Assembly: GCA_963692975.2 (NCBI GenBank)
Contig: CAXMMR010000032.1
Span: 62,001 to 126,000, forward strand
Reading direction: 5' to 3'
Length of the DNA: 64,000 bases
DNA from: CAXMMR01 sp963692975
GTDB lineage: Bacteria; Pseudomonadota; Alphaproteobacteria; Acetobacterales; Acetobacteraceae
Under the pieces are notes generated by a model. The model saw only the letters and a program-made list of their open reading frames with translations, was not told the DNA's origin and searched no databases. Below, piece by piece: positions 1 through 8,692 of the stretch; positions within the stretch are counted from its first letter, which is position 1; the number at the start of each line of letters is the position of its first letter. Both the position numbers and the translations under genes were made by a program.

Positions 1-535
1 GCCGCTGCACGTAGTTCAGCAAACCGGGCGGATCGGCATGTCGCCCCAGGATGTCCCGATACAGCAGGTCGATGATGTCCTCGACGCTGAGTCCGGCCGC
101 CTCGGCCTCATGGTGGGTTGCCCCGGTCACCCACGGACGTGGCGTGTTGACGGCCAAGATCTCTTCAAGCGTCAGCAACGCGTCGGCGGCCGGTGGGGTC
201 GGCGCACCCTTCGGCGGCAGCAGCCTTTCGTCGGTCTCGCCGATGATGAACCGCAGCTTGCCGAGCGCGTCCTGGTCCATCGCCTGCGCTTCGAATTCGA
301 GAGCAAACCAGACGCGCCGCTTCGCATCGGCATGCGGTGCGCCGTCATCTCGCCCGCATTCGGACTGCAGCTTCTGCGCAATCGCGGAGGCGACGACGAG
401 ATTGTCGAGGATCGCGCTGACGGTGACGGGATAGTCCGCCCGCACGTCATGGCGCGCCCAGCCGACGGCGACGGCCACGTCGAGCCGGGTGACAACGCCC
501 GGCAAGTCAGTCTGCCGCCGGACCAAGGCGGCCAT
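1..535 (-). CDS. DUF4214-containing protein, 3' part cut by window edge
   Basis: An open frame on the minus strand runs from an ATG at 535 to the window edge without a stop (178 codons). Its start lies inside the 3' end of the preceding glycosyltransferase gene, overlapping it by 29 bases, so the two are probably translated together. Residues 1-110 resemble nothing I recognise. From about residue 155 the frame reads LLYRDILGRHADPPGLLNYV, the pattern of DUF4214 repeats, which occur in bacterial surface-glycan methyltransferases and glycosyltransferases. The missing 3' part probably holds the rest of that domain and possibly a catalytic domain. The last gene of a three-gene glycan operon is the natural reading. 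The exact function is unknown. Confidence 0.7.
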   Translation of the reverse strand, partial: MAALVRRQTDLPGVVTRLDVAVAVGWARHDVRADYPVTVSAILDNLVVASAIAQKLQSECGRDDGAPHADAKRRVWFALEFEAQAMDQDALGKLRFIIGETDERLLPPKGAPTPPAADALLTLEEILAVNTPRPWVTGATHHEAEAAGLSVEDIIDLLYRDILGRHADPPGLLNYVQR

Positions 536-1643
536 CCTGGTCGCGCCGAATTGCGGTCATCATTCGCTGATAGGTGCGTTGCCAGGAAAACTGCGCCGCC
601 CATTCCAGTGACCGCGACCGCACCTCCGCTCGCCGCACCTCAAGATCGAACACCGCCGTGAGCAGCGCCCGCTCGAAGTCACCCTCGCTGAACGGATCGA
701 AATAGTAGGCGCACTCGCCGCCAACTTCCGGGATCGACGAACTGCGCGTGGTCACGCAAGGCACGCCAGCCGACAGCGCCTCCAGCACCGGCAGCCCGAA
801 ACCTTCGAACAGCGAGGGATAGACGACGATTGCGGCGTTGCAGATCAACGCGATCTTTGCGGCCTCGTTAACGAAGCCTGGAAATAGGATGCTGCCCGCC
901 TCGTACTGCGCCTGCAAGCCGACCTGCCCGAGCAGGGTCTCGACGCTCTCACCCCAACCGAACCGGCCGAGAAAGACGACGCGAAAGCGCGACAAGATGT
1001 CCGGGTTCGCGCTAATGTAGGCAAGCACCTGGGTGATGTTCTTGCGCGGCTCGATCGTGCCGAGCACCAGCATGTAAGGCTCTGCCTGCCGCGCCCCAGG
1101 CGCCGGTGCCGAGATGCCGCTAGCAGCAAGCGGCATCGCCACCACACGCTCGGCCGGCACTTCGGGGAAATACCGCAGCACGTCCGAACGGGTGGCCTCG
1201 GAGACGCAGAACGTCACGTCGTTGGTCAGAATGTCGGCTTCCATCGTCAGCGCATGATATTCGATCGTGTCCTGATGATGAAACTGCGGCGTCAGCAACG
1301 TGCTGAGGTCGTGCACGATCTGATACTCACGCGCAAAACCACGCCGGCAAGTCTTGCGGTTCGGAAACAAGGCGGCATCGCCCGAGCTCAGCGCGCTTGG
1401 CGCCGGCCGCAATCGCGCTCGCTGCAGGTGCCAGATCAGCATCTCGCCATTGCGGCGATACAGCAGGTCGTTAACAACCTGCCGCTCGACAAGCATGCGG
1501 CCGAAGAAGAATTCGGCCTCGCATTCGCTGTCCCCCAGCATCTGCTCCGCAATCGCCGCCGTCACCTGCGAAATACCGGTGTATTCGCGCTCGCGGAGCG
1601 GACCGATCTCCAGGTGCAACGACACGGTCGAGGTCCTGGCCAC
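507..1643 (-). CDS. Glycosyltransferase, GT4-type (GT-B fold)
   Basis: The product is about 378 residues and should transfer a sugar from a nucleotide donor during surface polysaccharide assembly. The C-terminal half carries the GT4 donor-site signature: EGFGLPVLEALSAG, an E-x7-E motif, followed by PCVTT and SIPEVGG. The middle has the usual LGTIEPRKN stretch. An upstream extension is open to 1772 but overlaps the preceding gene and has no family character. The GTG at 1643, two bases beyond the TGA of the upstream gene (1646-1648), is the better start and implies coupled translation. The acceptor sugar cannot be read from the sequence. Confidence 0.85.
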   Translation of the reverse strand: MARTSTVSLHLEIGPLREREYTGISQVTAAIAEQMLGDSECEAEFFFGRMLVERQVVNDLLYRRNGEMLIWHLQRARLRPAPSALSSGDAALFPNRKTCRRGFAREYQIVHDLSTLLTPQFHHQDTIEYHALTMEADILTNDVTFCVSEATRSDVLRYFPEVPAERVVAMPLAASGISAPAPGARQAEPYMLVLGTIEPRKNITQVLAYISANPDILSRFRVVFLGRFGWGESVETLLGQVGLQAQYEAGSILFPGFVNEAAKIALICNAAIVVYPSLFEGFGLPVLEALSAGVPCVTTRSSSIPEVGGECAYYFDPFSEGDFERALLTAVFDLEVRRAEVRSRSLEWAAQFSWQRTYQRMMTAIRRDQDGRLGPAAD

Positions 1644-1645
1644 AA

Positions 1646-3004
1646 TCAGGCGGCCTCGCGGCCGGCGCTCGAGACCTCGGCGCCGGCTTTGTCGCACAGC
1701 GCCGCCAGCCGCTCCTCGATGCGCGGCCACACCGCCTCGTAGGAGTAACCCTCTCGCACCGTCGCGCGGCAAGCGCTCGCCATCGTCGTGCGTGCGGCCA
1801 CGCTCAACGCCTGACTTCTCGTCAGTGCCGCGTGCACGTCGGCCATCTCGCAGCGATGTATCGCGAATGGCCGTCCGGCGATCGTTCCGGCCAGGTGCTG
1901 GGTGTCGTTCGGCACCTGACGATCCTGGATGATCATGGCGTTGTCGGTGTTGATGTAGTCCGCCATTGCGGTGTTGGCGGTCGTGACCGGCACCGTGCCA
2001 TGCGCCATCGCCTCCAGGAGTGGCAGGTTCTGCCCTTCCGCCAGCGAGGCGCAGAGATAAAAATCCGCGAGTTCATACAGCGCGTCCATCTGCGGCTCGG
2101 ATAGGTAGCTGTTGAAGATGACGATGTTGCCGCTGGAAATGACCGTGCCCGACTCGAGCTTGTGCGGGATCACGTCGGAGATCACGTCGAGCAGGTGAAA
2201 TCGAGCGGCCGAGGTCAGCACCTTGACGATCAGCACCGCCTCCGGGTGCTCGGTGCTGAAGTAGTAGAACCCGCGCAGCAACGCATCGAGGTTCTTACGA
2301 AAATCCTCCGGGTTCAACACGCTCAGGTAGATCGTCGGTCCCGCCGGCTTGCGCATCCAAGGCGCAATCCAGCCGAGCAACGTGTTTGATCCCGCCTGCG
2401 CCAGCTTGCGGTTCTCGCCGGGCGAGAGCAAGAAATGATGTGACATCGGAACGACGGCCAGCGAGCCGAGCAGGATCAGCGCCTGCTCGCGCGACAGTCG
2501 CGGCCGGCGCGGCATCGGCACCGGCGCCGGAATGCAGACGCTATGCGCAAGCCCGTGCGCGCGCAGCACGTCGCCCGTGTAGTGCGAGGGCACCCAAACC
2601 TCGTCGCACAGCTCCAGCATCCGCTTCTGGTTGAGAAACGGATGCTCGTTGACGAGCGTCGCGTCCTTAAGGACGTCGAATTCCCAGGCGAAGCAGCAGA
2701 TGTTGAGCGCGAACTTCAACAGCCGTATCTGCTCGGTCGACCGGAAGATCAGGTGCAGCGTCGGCAGCGCCACGTCGAACACGCCGGGCGCAAAGGCTTG
2801 CGGACCATTGTAATACTCGGGCATGACAAGCTTGCCGGGCGCCATGTCGCGGCGGTCGAAAAGCGCCAGGAACTTGGCCTCGGCGAAACGATACGAGTAG
2901 TGCGGAGCGCCCAGCACCGCCGGCATATCGCCCTCGACCGCGCTCGAATAGAACAGGTTGCACTGCACGGATGACACCTGAGGCTGAGGCGGACGCTCAG
3001 CCAT
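1646..3004 (-). CDS. Glycosyltransferase, GT4-like
   Basis: This 452-residue protein is the first gene of a three-gene minus-strand operon for surface glycan synthesis. The C-terminal half shows the GT-B donor-site pattern EGQNLPLLEAMAHG (E-x7-E) followed by TVPVTTANTAM. The N-terminal half has FAWEFDVL and VWVPSHYTGDVLR, typical of the acceptor domain of GT4 enzymes that hand a sugar to a glycan chain. It ends two bases before the GTG of the next gene. The 107-bp gap to the divergent FkbM gene should hold the promoters of both units. The sugar and linkage are unknown. Confidence 0.8.
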   Translation of the reverse strand: MAERPPQPQVSSVQCNLFYSSAVEGDMPAVLGAPHYSYRFAEAKFLALFDRRDMAPGKLVMPEYYNGPQAFAPGVFDVALPTLHLIFRSTEQIRLLKFALNICCFAWEFDVLKDATLVNEHPFLNQKRMLELCDEVWVPSHYTGDVLRAHGLAHSVCIPAPVPMPRRPRLSREQALILLGSLAVVPMSHHFLLSPGENRKLAQAGSNTLLGWIAPWMRKPAGPTIYLSVLNPEDFRKNLDALLRGFYYFSTEHPEAVLIVKVLTSAARFHLLDVISDVIPHKLESGTVISSGNIVIFNSYLSEPQMDALYELADFYLCASLAEGQNLPLLEAMAHGTVPVTTANTAMADYINTDNAMIIQDRQVPNDTQHLAGTIAGRPFAIHRCEMADVHAALTRSQALSVAARTTMASACRATVREGYSYEAVWPRIEERLAALCDKAGAEVSSAGREAA

Positions 3005-3111
3005 CCATAGTCCGGCTGGCCCCTCCTCACAAGTCGTGGCGGCCGCCCGCTCAAGGTGCGCGCGCCCGCGGTCCTATGCTACACTGAGCTGCACAGCAGC
3101 GCGGATCAGCG

Positions 3112-3999
3112 ATGGACCACGACGACAGCGAGGTTCCGGGCGCGACCGAGTGGCCCTCGCGCGGCATGCCGGCGGCGAGCGCGCGGGGCCTGGTGGCCGC
3201 CGTCTACCGCGCGCTGCTGCTGCGTGAGCCGGACGAGGCGGGCCTGGCAGACTGGTCGCGCCTGCTGGCCAGCGGCGACCTTGACCTCGAGGCGATGCTG
3301 AGGCGCACCTTGGCGGGGGAGGAGTTCGCGGAGCGCTCGGCGGACTTCATGATGACCTACGTCGCGCCGACCCGCTCCAGACTGACGAACGACGTCTCGC
3401 AGTTCGGCGAAACCTGGCTGGTGCTGCGCGACATCGTCAACCGCGCCGCCAAGCACCGCATCGTCGTCGACGTCGGCGCGCGCGGGCGCGAGCGGTCGAA
3501 CTCCTACGACCTGATGCGCCATCTCGACTGGCGCGGCATCCTGGTCGAGGCCAACCCCGGTCTGATCCCGTCGATCAACGCCGAGTTCTCGGGCCTCAAC
3601 TACCGCCTGATCAACTGCGCCGTGTCCGACTACAGCGGCACCGCAAAGTTCTTTCTCGGCGTGAACGATGATGTGTCCTCGCTGACGCACGACGCGGCGC
3701 AAGGCTGGGGCGCCGTGCAGGGCGAGGTTGAGGTCACGGTCGAGCGACTCAGCCGCATCCTTGGCCAGAACGGCGTGCCGCACGATTTCGACCTGCTGTC
3801 GATCGATGCCGAAGGCGAGGACATCAACATCCTCAACGAGGTCGTTCAGGCCGGCTACCTGCCGACCTACATCGTCATCGAGGCCTCGAACGACTATCGA
3901 ACCAAGTCCTTGAGCGATCTGCCCATCACGCCGCTGGTGTCGCAACGCTATGCGATCGTAGAGCAGACTCGTGCAAACCTGATCCTGCGCCGGCGATAG
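3112..3999 (+). CDS. DUF4214-FkbM family methyltransferase
   Basis: A 295-residue protein. Residues 22-70 form a DUF4214-like unit (VYRALLLREPDEAGLADW). Residues 115-295 form an FkbM-type SAM-dependent methyltransferase: IVVDVGARG is the SAM-binding loop, ILVEANPGL the acidic end of strand 2, and LLSIDAEGEDINIL the conserved FkbM motif. FkbM enzymes O-methylate sugars or related acceptors. It is divergent from the glycosyltransferase operon, whose last visible gene also has a DUF4214 unit, so it probably methylates the same glycan or its carrier protein. The start at 3112 gives a natural N terminus; the target is inferred. Confidence 0.85.
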   Translation: MDHDDSEVPGATEWPSRGMPAASARGLVAAVYRALLLREPDEAGLADWSRLLASGDLDLEAMLRRTLAGEEFAERSADFMMTYVAPTRSRLTNDVSQFGETWLVLRDIVNRAAKHRIVVDVGARGRERSNSYDLMRHLDWRGILVEANPGLIPSINAEFSGLNYRLINCAVSDYSGTAKFFLGVNDDVSSLTHDAAQGWGAVQGEVEVTVERLSRILGQNGVPHDFDLLSIDAEGEDINILNEVVQAGYLPTYIVIEASNDYRTKSLSDLPITPLVSQRYAIVEQTRANLILRRR

Positions 4000-4089
4000 C
4001 GCGTCGGCTGTACTGGCCGCAAATCCACCGGCCTTTCTACACCTCGGGCGTTGCTGTATAGCTCTTTCAACAACCGGGAGAATGCAACG

Positions 4090-4284
4090 ATGGCGGACAG
4101 CACCGACATGGCCACCGCGGCGGCGATCCTCGCCTGCGAGGCCTCACGCCAGCAGCTTGCAATGGCGCCGTCGAGCACCGCACCACGTGACGTGCCAGGC
4201 GAGTTGCTGCAGCTCTACAAATGGTACGCCAGCAAGCTCGACGAGACCCCAGCCAAGACCGGCACCGCCCCGCGCAGCTGGTAG
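4090..4284 (+). CDS. Small hypothetical protein (64 aa)
   Basis: An ATG at 4090 follows a GGGAG sequence at 4076-4080 and opens a 64-codon frame ending at TAG. The longer version from an ATG at 4051 has no ribosome site. The protein is alanine-rich at the N terminus, has no signal peptide or membrane segment, and contains an ELLQLYKWYASKLDET stretch likely to form a helix. I do not recognise a family. It ends five bases before the 3' end of the convergent TPR glycosyltransferase gene, so a short convergent terminator would have to lie inside coding sequence. Confidence 0.45.
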   Translation: MADSTDMATAAAILACEASRQQLAMAPSSTAPRDVPGELLQLYKWYASKLDETPAKTGTAPRSW

Positions 4285-4288
4285 GCGA

Positions 4289-5932
4289 TCAGGCGAGCCG
4301 CCAATTGCCGCTCGCCGCCGACTTGTAGGCCAGGCTGTTGCGCGGCGAGCAGAGCCGCCGCCAGCCGAATTCGCTCAGAAGAGCCACTCCTCCGGTGGTG
4401 CCATGCTCACGCAGATGCCGAACCAGGTTGCGGGTCAGCAAGCCTGGTCCGGTCGTCTTCCAGATGTCGGCCCGACCCTTGGCCGCGAGCAGCAATCCGA
4501 CCGCCTCCTCCAGGCACGCGCAAATCACGGCGTGCTGCGGCATGGCCGCGATGAGCGCGTTGTTGGCATAGGGGGTCACCTGGTCGAGCACGGTGCAGAC
4601 GAGTTCGTGCCCGGCAACCGCGCGCAGCAGGTCGCTCGGCTGGTCGCGGCAAGCCTCGTCCACATCCAAATAGATGCCTCCCTCGCGCGCCAGCACGCAG
4701 AGCCGCACGAAGTCGGACCTCATGGCGGCATGATGGCAGCGCTCGAAGGCCTCCAAGTAGGCGGCCGGATAGTGCTCCGCGATGTAGCGGCTGGCCGCCG
4801 CCCGGTCGAGCAGGCGACGCTGCAGGCTACGGCCTGACCAGCTCGCCACCACCCCGGCGACGTCGAGCGGCAACGCGCCCTCATCCCAGTATTGGATCAG
4901 CACGGAGGGAATGCGGTTGAAGCCCACCGGCAGTGCCGCATGGATGCCCTGCAACGGCCGGATCGCCCCGGCGGCGAGCAGCGCACCGAGCGCCACCTGG
5001 TAGGGCAGCGTCGCCGCCGGCGCATCGTCGACCATCTGTCCAGCCAAGGCGAGACAGGCCGGAAAGTCGCCGGCGGCAAACCGCATGCGCGCCGCCAGTG
5101 GCCGCGCCGAAGGATGGTCCGTCGCCAGCAAACCGAGCAGCGACGTCGCCGCCTCCGTCGCCCCCTCGCGAAACAGCGTCTCGGCGAGTACGATGCGCTC
5201 GTGCTCATGGCCAGGCTGCCGGCCCGCACCCGCCGACCAAGCCTCCGACGCCGCCTGTAATCCGGCCAACGCGTCGGGCGGATCGTCACGGCGCGCCAAA
5301 TGGTAACGCGTGATCGCCTGACCAACCGGGTCGAACTCCGCCGGCAGCGCATCGAGCTGGTCCAGCGCCTCGCCACAGCGCCCAAGGCTCAACAGCGTGC
5401 GGGCAAGCGAGAGGCGTCCTGCCGGGGCCGACGCAGCCGCCGCGTCGGACTGGCGCCACGCCGCCTCCGCCTCGGCGGCGGCGCTGCGCAAGACCTCGAT
5501 CTCCGCCAGCCAATACCCATCGGTGATCGGCATGCGCAGGCGCTCAAGCAGCTCCAGCGCGCGGTCGAACGCCTGCTCGCCGGCCTCCAGCCTGGCCAGC
5601 TCGAACCAGGGTTGGTCGAGCTCCGGCTGCAGCCGGGCGACGATGCGCCAATACGACAGGCTCACGCCGTCCTGCCCAAGCAGCCGATGCAGCAGCGCGA
5701 GCTCCATCGCCGCCTCGCCCGAGCCCGGGTTTAGGCTCAGCACCTGCGCGAAGGCGCGTGCCGCATCGTGCAGCTTCCAGGCGCGGGCGGCGAGCTGTCC
5801 CCGCCGCAGCGTCAGCTCGGCCTCGACGTGGTCGAGCAGCACCAGCTCGGCATCGATCCGGCCTTCAGCCTCGGCGCGCGCCGCCGCCGCCAGCAGCGCT
5901 GCGGCACCGGCCAGCATTGTCGCATCAGCCAT
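4289..5932 (-). CDS. TPR-repeat protein with DXD sugar-binding glycosyltransferase domain
   Basis: The frame is open from 6022, but the ATG at 5932 (MADATML) starts the region with protein character, giving 547 residues. Residues 1-330 are alanine-rich helical repeats of TPR type. The C-terminal part (about 340-547) matches the Gly_transf_sug/OCH1-like family: IPSVLIQYWDEG near the start of the domain, then AAMRSDFVRLCVLAREGGIYLDVDEA, where YLDVD supplies the DXD metal and nucleotide-sugar ligand. A TGPGLLTRNL motif follows. Such enzymes add hexoses in capsule or O-glycan synthesis. It lies alone between a small gene and a small conserved gene; the acceptor is unknown. Confidence 0.8.
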   Translation of the reverse strand: MADATMLAGAAALLAAAARAEAEGRIDAELVLLDHVEAELTLRRGQLAARAWKLHDAARAFAQVLSLNPGSGEAAMELALLHRLLGQDGVSLSYWRIVARLQPELDQPWFELARLEAGEQAFDRALELLERLRMPITDGYWLAEIEVLRSAAAEAEAAWRQSDAAAASAPAGRLSLARTLLSLGRCGEALDQLDALPAEFDPVGQAITRYHLARRDDPPDALAGLQAASEAWSAGAGRQPGHEHERIVLAETLFREGATEAATSLLGLLATDHPSARPLAARMRFAAGDFPACLALAGQMVDDAPAATLPYQVALGALLAAGAIRPLQGIHAALPVGFNRIPSVLIQYWDEGALPLDVAGVVASWSGRSLQRRLLDRAAASRYIAEHYPAAYLEAFERCHHAAMRSDFVRLCVLAREGGIYLDVDEACRDQPSDLLRAVAGHELVCTVLDQVTPYANNALIAAMPQHAVICACLEEAVGLLLAAKGRADIWKTTGPGLLTRNLVRHLREHGTTGGVALLSEFGWRRLCSPRNSLAYKSAASGNWRLA

Positions 5933-6168
5933 CGAGACGCCCGTTCCGCATGCCGCATCTATACGCCGAAACCGAGCACCGTCACGCCTTGCGATCGACC
6001 ACGCCACGGTCGGGCGGCCCAAGAAGGATGACCCAAGAAGGTCGGCGCAAGCACGGATTGGTCGGCCAACGCGTTGCCCGTGCCGAGCTACAGGCTCTCC
6101 TGGTCGAGGCCCAATCAGGCAGGCGTCAGCGTCGCGCGTGTAGCGACACCGTAAAGGCCCGCGGCCGC

Positions 6169-6387
6169 CTAGCTGGCGGCCGAGAACACCCGAAGGTCGG
6201 TGCCCGCTCCAGTGGCGCCGAAGCGCAACTCGTCAATGGCGTCATGCACGCGCGTCCAACGCAGGTAACCATCAGGGTCGCCCTCCGCCAGCAGCTTCGT
6301 CGCCCGCTGCCGCGCACGCGCCTGAGCGTTAGCCCCGTGCTTCTGCAGCATGAGCCGCGCCGCGCTCTGATAGTCGATGCTGGACAT
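6169..6387 (-). CDS. Small conserved hypothetical protein (72 aa)
   Basis: An ATG at 6387 preceded by a strong GGAAGG site gives a 72-residue protein beginning MSSIDYQSAARLML. The pattern of a helical segment rich in A, R and K, then LLAEGDPDGYLRWTRVHDAIDELR, resembles small alphaproteobacterial proteins of unknown function that share a 'hG..A...A..r...l...GD..g...W..v..AI..L' pattern. No signal peptide, metal site or DNA-binding motif is evident. It lies just downstream of the tRNA-Ser gene on the same strand. No function is proposed. Confidence 0.6.
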   Translation of the reverse strand: MSSIDYQSAARLMLQKHGANAQARARQRATKLLAEGDPDGYLRWTRVHDAIDELRFGATGAGTDLRVFSAAS

Positions 6388-6488
6388 GTCGTCGCCTTCC
6401 TTGCCTGGCCGCTCTGGCGCCGAACCGGAAGGCCGCAAGCGGCCGGCGCAGGTCCGAGATCGTCAAAGCCGGTGTGCCGCTGCCATCC

Positions 6489-6578
6489 TGGCGGAGGGAG
6501 TGGGATTCGAACCCACGGTACGCTTTCACGCACACACGCTTTCCAAGCGTGCGCCTTAAGCCGCTCGGCCATCCCTCC
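6489..6578 (-). tRNA. tRNA-Ser (anticodon GGA)
   Basis: On the minus strand the sequence begins GGAGGGATGGCCGAGCGG, which is the acceptor strand, the D-stem and the D-loop. It contains the anticodon loop CTTGGAAAG (anticodon GGA, serine), a long variable arm and the T-loop GGTTCGAATCC, and ends with the paired acceptor strand, discriminator G and an encoded CCA. The 90-nt length and long variable arm are typical of a class II tRNA-Ser. Confidence 0.97.
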
Positions 6579-6742
6579 GCGCTCGGTCGGGAAAATAGCA
6601 GCACGAACCGGCTTCGCAAGCAGAATGCGACGATCGTATGACCACCAGGCTGACTGTCGCAATGTTGTGTAGACAGCTGTAGTCAATCGCATCAAAAGTC
6701 CGTGACCCAGGCAAAGATGACGTCAACTTCATGCATTGCCGG

Positions 6743-8549
<1,807 letters not shown>

Positions 8550-8570
8550 GGTCCTGGATGTAGGGGTAAG

Positions 8571-8690
8571 AAGGAAGGAAGGCGAGGGCTCTGCCCTCGA
8601 CCCGCTGGGGCCGTGAGGCCCCAGACCCCAATCGATGGATTTCAAAGGCTCCGCCTTTGATGGGGTCAAGGGGCAAAGCCCCTTGCCTTA
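8571..8690. repeat. Intergenic palindromic element, family A (copy between pheT and lepA)
   Basis: This compact copy holds four short imperfect hairpins in a row: GAGGGCTCTGCCCTC, TGGGGCCGTGAGGCCCCA, CAAAGGCTCCGCCTTTG and AAGGGGCAAAGCCCCTT. The same modules recur at least nine more times in this window. The copy fills the gap between pheT and lepA and may act as a transcription attenuator or mRNA-processing site. Confidence 0.85.
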
Positions 8691-8692
8691 CT

